Assembly: GCA_937967875.1 (NCBI GenBank)
Contig: CALBTQ010000330.1
Location: 1-5,424, forward strand
DNA length: 5,424 bases
Origin: an uncultured Pseudomonadota bacterium
GTDB taxonomy: Bacteria; Lernaellota; Lernaellaia; Lernaellales; Lernaellaceae
Direction of reading: 5' to 3'
The position numbers were made by a program, and so were the translations under genes. This document shows, piece by piece, positions 1 through 5,424 of the stretch. The notes under the pieces are model-generated. The model was not told the origin of the DNA and did not search any database. It worked only from the letters and a program-made list of their open reading frames with translations. The stretch's first letter is position 1. Each line of letters opens with the position of its first letter.

Positions 1-45
1 CCACCGAGATCTACACTCTTTCCCTACACGACGCTCTTCCGATCT
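1..45 (+). other. Illumina P5/universal adapter (contamination)
   Basis: These bases match the 3' 45 bases of the Illumina TruSeq universal (P5) adapter, running from the CCACCGAGATCTACAC portion through ACACTCTTTCCC to the terminal CGCTCTTCCGATCT. There is no i5 index between the flow-cell part and the read-1 primer part, as expected for a single-index library. It is synthetic DNA and not part of the genome. It is consistent with assembly of read-2 sequences that ran through a short insert. Genomic sequence starts at 46, and no gene should be extended into this segment. Confidence 0.99.
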
Positions 46-81
46 GCGTTGCCCACCGGCGATTATCTGCTCTATCCATAG
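46..81 (+). CDS. possible C-terminal end of a plus-strand gene (partial)
   Basis: Read from the first genomic base, this frame gives eleven sense codons (ALPTGDYLLYP) and a TAG stop at 79-81. The stop is directly followed by a hairpin that could be a terminator, which is the arrangement expected at the 3' end of a gene. The next gene is convergent. The peptide alternates hydrophobic and polar residues, like a terminal beta strand, but it is too short to assign a family. The rest of the gene is lost beyond the adapter. Other frames are also open over this short distance, so the call rests mainly on the stop-then-hairpin layout. Confidence 0.4.
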   Translation, partial: ALPTGDYLLYP

Positions 82-82
82 G

Positions 83-108
83 AAAACCCCGGCCGCAACC
101 CGGGTTTT
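83..108. terminator. candidate bidirectional terminator hairpin
   Basis: AAAACCC (83-89) pairs with GGGTTTT (102-108). Inside this is a C/C mismatch, then two further G-C pairs closing a six-base loop (CCGCAA). The outer A/T arms give a four-T run after the GC stem on either strand, so it could terminate both the partial plus-strand gene ending at 81 and the minus-strand lipoprotein gene ending at 131. The stem is short and the T run is only four bases, so strength is uncertain. Confidence 0.5.
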
Positions 109-130
109 AAACTTCGTTGTCGAACGTCGC

Positions 131-1939
131 TCAGAGCCAATCGCTGAACAGCACGATCGGATCCGGGTAGAACCAGGCGCTCATCCGTTTGATGTTGTAG
201 CCGAAAATTTTCGACGGATCGAAGCCCTCATTCGGATCGTACGGGAAATCGATCGCCAGCACGGTCACCAGATCGAAATCGTCCGGCCGCAGGCCCCAGG
301 CGGTGAACGGAACGGCGTGGCTGTGCGCCTCACGCGGCAGGACCGCCATGTGCACCGGCATGTAGTAATAATAGTAATTGGGCATAACGATCACCAGGAA
401 CAGATCGATATCCATATCCTGGTCCAGCAATTCCCAGGTGACTTCGCCGGTCGAGTAATTGTAGTGCGTCAGCTCCGGATCGAAGCGCGGGCCGTAGTCC
501 TGATCCTCGAAGGAAACGCCGTCCTCGAAGCCGAAAACATCCTCGGCGTACTTCACGGCGATCTGCATGTTGCTGAATTCGTTGGTCGTCTTGAGCATGT
601 CGGTCTTGACGCTCACCGCCAGGTAGTCGGCGTCGGGCATTTCGGCGTAATCCAGATACACCGGTTCTTTATCCAACGCGGCCAAACTCAGGGGGATCAA
701 CGAGCGGTTGGGCGCCTCCGCGCCAAGAATCGCGAAGTAGTCGAATTCGCTCTGGGCCTCATTCACGTTGAACGAAATGCGCTGCCCGTCGACGCCGACT
801 TCCTGGACTTCCATATCCGGCTTGCCGATCAGATCCCAATCCGGCAACGCGCCCACGTGCGAAACCGAAGCGCCCCGGTTGAACAGCGGCACGACCAGCG
901 GCTTGAACACGTCGAAGAAGTTCCAATTCGTTGCCAGTTCCACCACCATCGCCGCGAAGGTTTCAAAATCCATCATCGCCGCCAGGTCCACCTGCGGCAT
1001 AAACGCCTGCACCGATGTGCGTAGCGCGTCGTCGTATACCGGAATCTGATAGCTCTCGTTCACCGCCCACACGCCCAACTCGCCGTAACCGGGGATATCC
1101 AGCGTCACGTTGACGTCCGGAATGAAAAAGTTGGTCGGCAGGTAGGTGCAATCGGGACCGTACTCATAAGCCAGGCAAATCTCGAAATCGTTCCTGGAAA
1201 AGTACTCGTGCGCGTCCAGCAGCGTGCTTCGCGCCAGCGACTGCCCAGGCAACACCAAGCCGAAGTGCAGCGGATCGATGAACGCCTCGACCAGATTCTG
1301 CGGATTGGCGATCGTCAACGGCTGCCCGTCGAGCGTGAACACGCCTTCCTGCGAATCGTGCGAGGTTCGTGCGGGATCTTCCGGCGCGAGACGGAAATAC
1401 ATGACCGCCGCATCGACGGTGTAGCTCCACGAGGTGTAATAGGTTTTGTAGACCGAAACGGTGACCGGTCCGTCGGCGGCAATCGGAATGACCACCTTGC
1501 CTTCGTGGTCGGTGTAATAAGAGTTGGAATTGTAATGCACCCGCGCACTCTGCATCGGCTCACAGGTTTCGCCGTCAAACACATACACTGTGATCCGATC
1601 GATCGCCTGGCCGCCGCCGAAGAGCGTTCCTTCACCCAGGCCGGCCGGATCGGGCAAGGCGCACCTGAGCATTCCATATTCGATGTCCGGCTTCAGGTAG
1701 TCTTCTTCCGGACGATTCGGCTCCTCGGCCATATCGCTTTCCGTGATCGGCCCATCATCGCCGATTTTGTCGTCCCCCTCGCTTTGCGGCGTGATCCCCG
1801 GTTGCAAATTGGCCTGGGCGACGATGTCGTCGTCATCGTCCGCCGCTGCATCGTTCGTGTCCGCATCGCTTCCGCAGCCGGTAAAAATGAAGAGAAAAGA
1901 AAGGACCAACACCCAGAGGGTTGTGCTTGACGGTTTCAT
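131..1939 (-). CDS. secreted lipoprotein of unknown function with beta-sandwich-like domain
   Basis: This is a 602-residue predicted lipoprotein. Residues 1-21 form a type II signal peptide: basic K2, hydrophobic stretch about 8-19, and lipobox FTGC with the lipidated Cys at 22. The +2 residue is Gly rather than Asp, which in proteobacteria would favour the outer membrane. Residues 23-80 are a low-complexity, acidic, probably disordered tether including five Asp in a row (34-38). Residues about 113-185 look like a carboxypeptidase-regulatory-like or Ig-like beta sandwich (ITVYVFDGETCEP, then a YTDHEGKVVIP turn, then VTVSVYKTYY). The remainder is mixed and ends in a beta-rich segment (about 495-565) with a run of five Tyr (522-526). 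Cys 93/126 and 255/264 could form disulfides after export. I do not recognise a catalytic motif. The ATG start is supported by AGGGGAG (1947-1953, read on the minus strand), seven bases upstream. It stands alone, divergent from the enzyme-kinase operon. A surface binding or structural role is possible but unproven. Confidence 0.9.
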   Translation of the reverse strand: MKPSSTTLWVLVLSFLFIFTGCGSDADTNDAAADDDDDIVAQANLQPGITPQSEGDDKIGDDGPITESDMAEEPNRPEEDYLKPDIEYGMLRCALPDPAGLGEGTLFGGGQAIDRITVYVFDGETCEPMQSARVHYNSNSYYTDHEGKVVIPIAADGPVTVSVYKTYYTSWSYTVDAAVMYFRLAPEDPARTSHDSQEGVFTLDGQPLTIANPQNLVEAFIDPLHFGLVLPGQSLARSTLLDAHEYFSRNDFEICLAYEYGPDCTYLPTNFFIPDVNVTLDIPGYGELGVWAVNESYQIPVYDDALRTSVQAFMPQVDLAAMMDFETFAAMVVELATNWNFFDVFKPLVVPLFNRGASVSHVGALPDWDLIGKPDMEVQEVGVDGQRISFNVNEAQSEFDYFAILGAEAPNRSLIPLSLAALDKEPVYLDYAEMPDADYLAVSVKTDMLKTTNEFSNMQIAVKYAEDVFGFEDGVSFEDQDYGPRFDPELTHYNYSTGEVTWELLDQDMDIDLFLVIVMPNYYYYYMPVHMAVLPREAHSHAVPFTAWGLRPDDFDLVTVLAIDFPYDPNEGFDPSKIFGYNIKRMSAWFYPDPIVLFSDWL

Positions 1940-2191
1940 CGCACTACTCCCCTATTCGATTTGGTTGACGGATGTTGTCGGCGTCGCAGTTGAGTTTAAT
2001 TTTCCATATTTTCAACACGCAAATAGCGCGCCAACCGCGCAGAAAATTGCCTCATTTTTCCCATGACAATAACTTACTGATATCAGCGGGCAATTGAGAC
2101 GGCAGGCGAAAATTTTTCACGCGCCGATTATCGGAAAAGGATCAATGCCTGATGAATTTTGCGCAGTGCCGCTTGGAAATGATCGACCGCC

Positions 2192-2220
2192 TTGCAAAAA
2201 TCTTGCATCCATTGTGCAAT
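2192..2220 (+). promoter_or_regulatory. candidate sigma70-type promoter for the enzyme-kinase operon
   Basis: TTGCAA (2192-2197) and TGCAAT (2215-2220) are separated by 17 bases. Each matches the -35 and -10 consensus at four of six positions. Transcription would begin near 2227, leaving a leader of about 23 bases that contains the ribosome site for the ATG at 2250. The same stretch carries CTTGCA twice, 11 bases apart, and a TTGCA/TGCAA inverted repeat, so a regulator could bind here. The match is moderate and the group's promoter consensus is unknown. Confidence 0.3.
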
Positions 2221-2237
2221 TCGCCGGCCGACAACAT

Positions 2238-2243
2238 AGAGGA
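2238..2243 (+). promoter_or_regulatory. ribosome binding site that decides the start at 2250
   Basis: AGAGGA lies six bases before the ATG at 2250, a normal Shine-Dalgarno spacing. This favours the 2250 start over the longer in-frame options at 2145 (ATG, with AAGGA only three bases upstream) and 2094 (TTG, no convincing site). Confidence 0.7.
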
Positions 2244-2249
2244 TCGACC

Positions 2250-4394
2250 ATGACCACAGCCATGCAGCGGATCGCTTTCGGGCCGCAACCCGCCGCCGAC
2301 AATTTTCTCGCCTTGCAGCCGCTGGCCGCGAAATGGGACGTCAAACAGGGAACCTTCCATTGGCATGCGGCGAATGAAACGACGCTGACGGCCGATCTGC
2401 CCTTCGGGCAATGCCGCCTCGAATTTTCCGCAGACGAGCGCGACGAACAACTGGTGCGCGTCGCCTGCACGCTGCGCATCGACGAACCGGTCAACCTGCA
2501 TACGCTGGAAATCCGCTATCGTCCGACGTTCGGTCAGCCGGCGCGCTGGTATGTGCCTTATTTGCGGCCGGGCAAAAAGATGGTCATCGCCGATCAGATG
2601 TACCGCTCGCCGGTGATCATCGCGCAGCAAGACGACCGCTACATCGCCCTGCTGCCCGATCTGCACAACTGGCCGACCGACGAAAAAACGTACCTCGATT
2701 TTCTCTATGACGCCGGCGACGGCGGTTGCCGCCTGACCCACGGTCTGGGGCCCTGGAAAACCAGCGGCCACGTTTTCTTCCACAAAACCAATCGTTGGAA
2801 GCCGTTGGCGCGGGGCGCGGAAATGCGCTTCGGCCATTACCTGCTGCTCGCCTCGCCGACGCCCGCTTCGTTCTACGGCCGCGCCGCATCGCTGCTATGG
2901 GAGCGCTTTGCGCGCCGCGACGATCCGCGCCCGCAGATGCTGCCGCTGGTCGAGTACGAGAGGCTGGCGGTCGAGCGCATCTTCGCCCCCGATCTGCACC
3001 ATGAGTTCACTTACCACGACCGGCCCGTCGGCGGGATGATCACCCAAACCGTCACCGCGCGCCGCCAACCGGGCCTGATGAACGCCAAGGAACTGGCGGG
3101 CTACCTGCGGCAACAGGATCGTTTGATCAAGATGATGCGCTTGATTCAGGTGACGCTGTTCACCAATCGCCTCGGCTACTATTTGCTCACCGAGACGATC
3201 CACACCGGCCGGATGAAGGCGCTGCCGATGATCTCTTTCGCCTGCTGGTTCAACCAGGTGCGCACCGCTCTGGGCGCGCGCTTGCACGCCGAGGAAATCG
3301 GCGACCGCGCCCTGGCCGACAAATGCACGCGCATCGTCGAACTGTTCCTCAACGCGCCGCGCGACAACGGTCTGCCGCCCGCCGTATGCCTGTTTCCCGA
3401 CGGCGAGGTATCCTGGAAGAACGGCACGCGCGCCTTCGCCATGAGCGACGATTTCCACCTGCCCGACGCGGCGGTGACCGCCTTTCATCTGCTCGAATGG
3501 CACGAGCACGTCGCCGCCGACGAGCGCATTCCCGCCTTGTGCCGCTCACTGGCGGAGCGCTTGCTGACGCTGCAAGACGAGGCCGGCGCGTTCCCTTCGT
3601 GGATCAAGGCCAGCGGCGAGGTCGATCCCACGCTGGCGCAAAGCGCGGCGGCGGCGGCTCCAGCGATGTTGCTGGCGCGGTTGCATCGTCTGTTTCCCGA
3701 ACCTAAGTACGCCCAGGCGGCCGAGCGCGCTTTGCGGTTCATCCAGCGCGAGGTGCTGCCGGAAGACAAATGGTTCGACTATGAGCTGCTGCTCTCCTGT
3801 GCCGGGCGTCCCACCGGACAGGACGGCCCCGAACCCTTCACCCGCGCCTATCCGGCCAACAGCCTGAGCATGTACTGGGCGGCCTACGCCTGTCTGGATT
3901 TGCACAAGGCCGACGGCAACGACGACCTGCTGCGCCTGGGGCGCGAGATTCTCGACCGCCTCAGCCTCTTTCAACAGGTGGTCGATCACCCGCGTTTGTC
4001 CTTCGACACCTTCGGCGGATTCGGTGTGATGAACGCCGATGCCGAGTTCAACGACGCGCGCCAGGGCCTGTTCGTGCCGCTGTACCTGGAATACCACCGC
4101 ATCACCGGCGATCCGGAGTTGTACGCACGCGGCGCGGCGACGCTGCGCGCCTGCTTCACCTCGATGCTCACGCCGGAAAACGAGCCGGTCGCGGCGGGCA
4201 ACCTGATCCGCTATCGCCCGAGCGATCGCGGCGCGATTCTGGAAAACTACGGCCACACGGGGCGCGACGAGCCATCCGGCGGCTACCTCTCGCCCGACTG
4301 GGGCTGCGGCACCTCGCTTTACGGCAGCGGTCTGGCGCGACGGCTGGCCGGCCCGGAAATCGAACCGCTGCGCACACCAAAGGAAGACCAATGA
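2250..4394 (+). CDS. uncharacterised protein, possible (alpha/alpha) toroid carbohydrate-active enzyme
   Basis: This is a 714-residue protein with no signal peptide or membrane segment, so it is probably cytoplasmic. I do not recognise the family by name. Residues about 1-205 are beta-rich with many aromatics (for example W99-YVPYLRPG and the ALLPDLHNWP segment at 133-142), like the N-terminal beta-sandwich of several glycosidases. Residues about 275-640 are repeated amphipathic helices joined by short loops, like a six-hairpin or (alpha/alpha) toroid fold. Conspicuous acidic or aromatic loops that could line a pocket are W389-K-N-G, SDDFHLPDAA (399-408), FPSWIKASGEVDP (448-460), FGGFGVMNADAEFNDARQ (588-605) and GGYLSPDWGCG (677-687). 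The catalytic residues are not assigned. The ATG start follows AGAGGA at 2238-2243. An upstream in-frame extension of 52 residues looks non-coding. The stop overlaps the start of a sugar kinase by ATGA, which argues for sugar metabolism. Glycosidase, lyase, phosphorylase or epimerase/isomerase activity all remain possible, and the functional part of this call is inference. Confidence 0.85.
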   Translation: MTTAMQRIAFGPQPAADNFLALQPLAAKWDVKQGTFHWHAANETTLTADLPFGQCRLEFSADERDEQLVRVACTLRIDEPVNLHTLEIRYRPTFGQPARWYVPYLRPGKKMVIADQMYRSPVIIAQQDDRYIALLPDLHNWPTDEKTYLDFLYDAGDGGCRLTHGLGPWKTSGHVFFHKTNRWKPLARGAEMRFGHYLLLASPTPASFYGRAASLLWERFARRDDPRPQMLPLVEYERLAVERIFAPDLHHEFTYHDRPVGGMITQTVTARRQPGLMNAKELAGYLRQQDRLIKMMRLIQVTLFTNRLGYYLLTETIHTGRMKALPMISFACWFNQVRTALGARLHAEEIGDRALADKCTRIVELFLNAPRDNGLPPAVCLFPDGEVSWKNGTRAFAMSDDFHLPDAAVTAFHLLEWHEHVAADERIPALCRSLAERLLTLQDEAGAFPSWIKASGEVDPTLAQSAAAAAPAMLLARLHRLFPEPKYAQAAERALRFIQREVLPEDKWFDYELLLSCAGRPTGQDGPEPFTRAYPANSLSMYWAAYACLDLHKADGNDDLLRLGREILDRLSLFQQVVDHPRLSFDTFGGFGVMNADAEFNDARQGLFVPLYLEYHRITGDPELYARGAATLRACFTSMLTPENEPVAAGNLIRYRPSDRGAILENYGHTGRDEPSGGYLSPDWGCGTSLYGSGLARRLAGPEIEPLRTPKEDQ

Positions 4395-5260
4395 CCAAAC
4401 GCCCGTTGATTTTCGGCGAAGTGTTGTTCGACGTGTTCCCCGACGGCCGCGCGGTGCTCGGCGGCGCGCCCTTCAACGTCGCGTGGCATCTGCACGGCCT
4501 CGGCTGCGCGCCGTTGATGGTCAGCCGCATCGGGCGCGACGAGCGCGGCGCGCAAATCGTCGACCGCATGACCGACTGGGGCATGGACGCCGCCGGCATG
4601 CAAACCGACGAGGCCCACGCCACCGGCGCGGTCGAGGTGTCTTTCCATAACGGCCAACCGGCCTACGAGATCGTTACCGAGCGCGCCTATGATTTCATCG
4701 CCTGGCCGCCGCTCGCTGCCTGTCTGGCCGATCGTCCGCCGGCGCTGTTGTACCACGGCTCGCTGATCGCCCGTTCGCCGGTCTCGCATCAGACGCTGCT
4801 GACTTTGCGCAAAACGATCGATGCGCCGTTGTTCCTCGACGTCAATCTGCGCCGGCCCTGGTGGACACGCGAAGGGATCGACGAGCTTATGCACGCGGCC
4901 GCCTGGATCAAAATGAACGATGAAGAGCTCGCCTTGTTGCAACCGGAGCCGGCCGATCCGTTGGCCGCTGCACATGCGTTGTGTACGCGCTGCCGGGCGC
5001 AAGCGACGATCGTCACCCAGGGCGCCCGGGGCGCGACGATCGTTTTCGCCGACGGGCAAACGTTGCATGCCGCCGCCCCGCCGGTGACGAACCTGGTCGA
5101 CACGGTCGGCGCCGGCGACGCCTTCAGCGCGGTCATGCTGGCCGGAATCGTCAACGACTTGCCGTGGGATGAATCGTTGCGGCGGGCCGTGCAATTCGCC
5201 GCGAAAATCTGCGCCATGCGGGGAGCAACGACGACCGACCGCTCGCTCTATGTCGATTAA
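4391..5260 (+). CDS. PfkB-family carbohydrate kinase, fructokinase-like
   Basis: This 289-residue cytoplasmic protein has the normal length for the PfkB (ribokinase) family, which transfers the gamma-phosphate of ATP to a sugar hydroxyl. In order, it shows GEVLFD (9-14, sugar-contacting Asp 14), the first signature GGAPFNVAWHLHGLG (24-38), SRIGRDERG (45-53), DVNLRRPWW (150-158), the NDEE element (176-179, the family N-x-x-E motif), VTQGARGA (208-215), and the second signature DTVGAGDAFSA (237-247) with the catalytic base Asp 243 and its GAGD anion hole. The GGAP-x-N-VA form of the first signature is typical of fructokinases, but 2-keto-3-deoxygluconate or another ketose/aldose kinase cannot be excluded. 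The gene starts inside the stop of the preceding gene (ATGA), with AGGA (4381-4384) six bases upstream, so it is translationally coupled to it. It presumably phosphorylates a sugar made or released by that partner. All key residues are intact. Confidence 0.95.
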   Translation: MTKRPLIFGEVLFDVFPDGRAVLGGAPFNVAWHLHGLGCAPLMVSRIGRDERGAQIVDRMTDWGMDAAGMQTDEAHATGAVEVSFHNGQPAYEIVTERAYDFIAWPPLAACLADRPPALLYHGSLIARSPVSHQTLLTLRKTIDAPLFLDVNLRRPWWTREGIDELMHAAAWIKMNDEELALLQPEPADPLAAAHALCTRCRAQATIVTQGARGATIVFADGQTLHAAAPPVTNLVDTVGAGDAFSAVMLAGIVNDLPWDESLRRAVQFAAKICAMRGATTTDRSLYVD

Positions 5261-5378
5261 TCGTCGCCGTCGAGGATATCGCGCACTTCCTGCAACAGAA
5301 CGTCGATCGAAAACGGCTTCTGGATAAAGCGTGTGCCCCGTTCCAGCACGCCGTGATGCGCGATGATGTCTTCCGTGT
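5257..5378 (-). CDS. C-terminal end of a response-regulator receiver domain (partial, probably hybrid histidine kinase)
   Basis: Reading the minus strand from the right-hand adapter gives 39 residues and a TAA (5257-5259): TEDIIAHHGVLERGTRFIQK, then PFSIDVLLQEVRDILDGDD. This is the last part of a CheY-like receiver domain. It shows the segment after beta 4, the beta 5 strand FIQ, the conserved Lys of the KPF motif (codon 5317-5319) that contacts the phosphorylated Asp, and helix alpha 5 (LLQEVRDIL). The HHGVLERG...FIQKPFS pattern is especially common at the C terminus of hybrid sensor histidine kinases, so that is the likely parent protein. The phosphoacceptor Asp and all upstream domains are beyond the contig end. 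The first visible codon is split by the adapter junction. The gene converges on the sugar kinase and their stop codons overlap. Confidence 0.87.
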
Positions 5379-5424
5379 AGATCGGAAGAGCACACGTCTG
5401 AACTCCAGTCACCGAATACGATCT
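5379..5424 (+). other. Illumina index (P7-side) adapter with 8-base barcode (contamination)
   Basis: The sequence from AGATCGGAAGAGC onward matches the TruSeq read-2/index adapter through CTCCAGTCAC. It is followed by eight bases, CGAATACG (5413-5420), in the i7 index position and then ATCT, the start of the constant P7 part. The junction is ambiguous by one base because the A at 5379 may be the A-tail. This segment is synthetic. Minus-strand reading frames that begin here, such as those starting MCSSDL (5395) or MLFRS (5393), have artificial N termini. Confidence 0.99.

Larger units (their letters stand above)
1940..2249. other. divergent intergenic regulatory region
   Basis: This 310-base spacer separates the lipoprotein (minus) from the enzyme-kinase operon (plus). 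It is visibly richer in A/T than the flanking genes, especially 1991-2016 and 2041-2080. It contains the lipoprotein ribosome site (1947-1953), a candidate plus-strand promoter with TTGCA repeats (2191-2220), and the ribosome site of the operon (2238-2243). For the lipoprotein, a weak minus-strand candidate is TTGCGT (2017-2022) and TAAACT (1993-1998) with an 18-base spacer. A small inverted repeat, GCGCG-ccaac-CGCGC (2026-2040), lies between the two start regions. An open frame from a TTG at 2094, or an ATG at 2145, runs into the downstream gene, but it is judged not to be the native start. No RNA gene or riboswitch fold was recognised. Confidence 0.6.

Noticed and set aside
317..1930. Plus-strand open frames opposite the lipoprotein (for example 317-1024 and 1208-1930)
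   Set aside because: They are shadows of the lipoprotein gene with His/Arg/Val-rich low-complexity translations. The minus-strand frame has a signal peptide, lipobox and ribosome site.
1989..2016. GTTGA ... TCAAC inverted repeat around an AT-rich core
   Set aside because: The arms are only five bases and 18 bases apart, which is expected by chance in a spacer of this size.
2026..2040. GCGCG-ccaac-CGCGC inverted repeat considered as a terminator
   Set aside because: The stem is only five bases, no T run follows on either strand, and it sits between two divergent start regions where a terminator is not expected. It may be chance or a weak protein site.
3546..4391. Minus-strand open frame of 281 residues antisense to the large enzyme candidate
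   Set aside because: It is composition-driven (Arg, Gln, Val, Gly rich) with no recognisable motif, no convincing ribosome site, and full overlap with the better supported plus-strand gene.
4319..5395. Long minus-strand open frame (358 residues) antisense to the kinase
   Set aside because: It starts within adapter sequence, is rich in Arg/Gly/His typical of antisense frames in GC-rich genes, and lies opposite a kinase with all its motifs intact.
1..5424. CRISPR array, insertion sequence, tRNA or rRNA gene
   Set aside because: No regularly spaced repeats, transposase motifs, terminal inverted repeats or tRNA-like cloverleaf segments were seen on either strand.
1..5424. Adapter ends read as long terminal features, or as a sign of a circular element
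   Set aside because: The two ends are different adapter arms in opposite roles and are not a direct terminal repeat, so they give no evidence of circularity.

Overview
This looks like a metagenomic or genomic contig from a GC-rich, probably Gram-negative bacterium, assembled from reads whose Illumina adapters were not removed. Bases 1-45 and about 5379-5424 are TruSeq-type adapter, so the genuine DNA is only about 46-5378. A lipoprotein with an Asp-rich linker and the tail of a receiver domain (probably from a hybrid histidine kinase) fit a deltaproteobacterial or myxobacterial-type lineage, or a related candidate phylum. This placement is an impression from gene style and not a phylogenetic result.

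Layout. At 46-81 there is probably the last few codons of a plus-strand gene, followed by a short symmetrical hairpin (83-108) that could end transcription from both sides. Facing it on the minus strand is a 602-residue secreted lipoprotein of unknown function (131-1939). A relatively AT-rich 310-base divergent spacer (1940-2249) holds the start signals for the lipoprotein and for a plus-strand pair. That pair is a 714-residue protein of unrecognised family, with a beta-rich N-terminal part and a helix-rich part resembling an (alpha/alpha) toroid carbohydrate enzyme (2250-4394), and a PfkB-family, fructokinase-like sugar kinase (4391-5260). The two overlap by ATGA and are almost certainly co-translated. 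At the right edge, on the minus strand, lie the last 39 residues of a receiver domain (5257-5376), whose stop codon overlaps that of the kinase.

How the genes may work together. The clearest functional unit is the two-gene operon: a cytoplasmic carbohydrate-active enzyme candidate that would release or rearrange a sugar, and a kinase that would phosphorylate it. The substrate cannot be read from the sequence. The receiver fragment belongs to a signalling protein transcribed toward the operon, and nothing here links it to regulation of the operon. No mobile element, CRISPR array, tRNA or rRNA was seen. The most novel candidate is the 714-residue protein and its coupling to the kinase. No clearly new system was identified.
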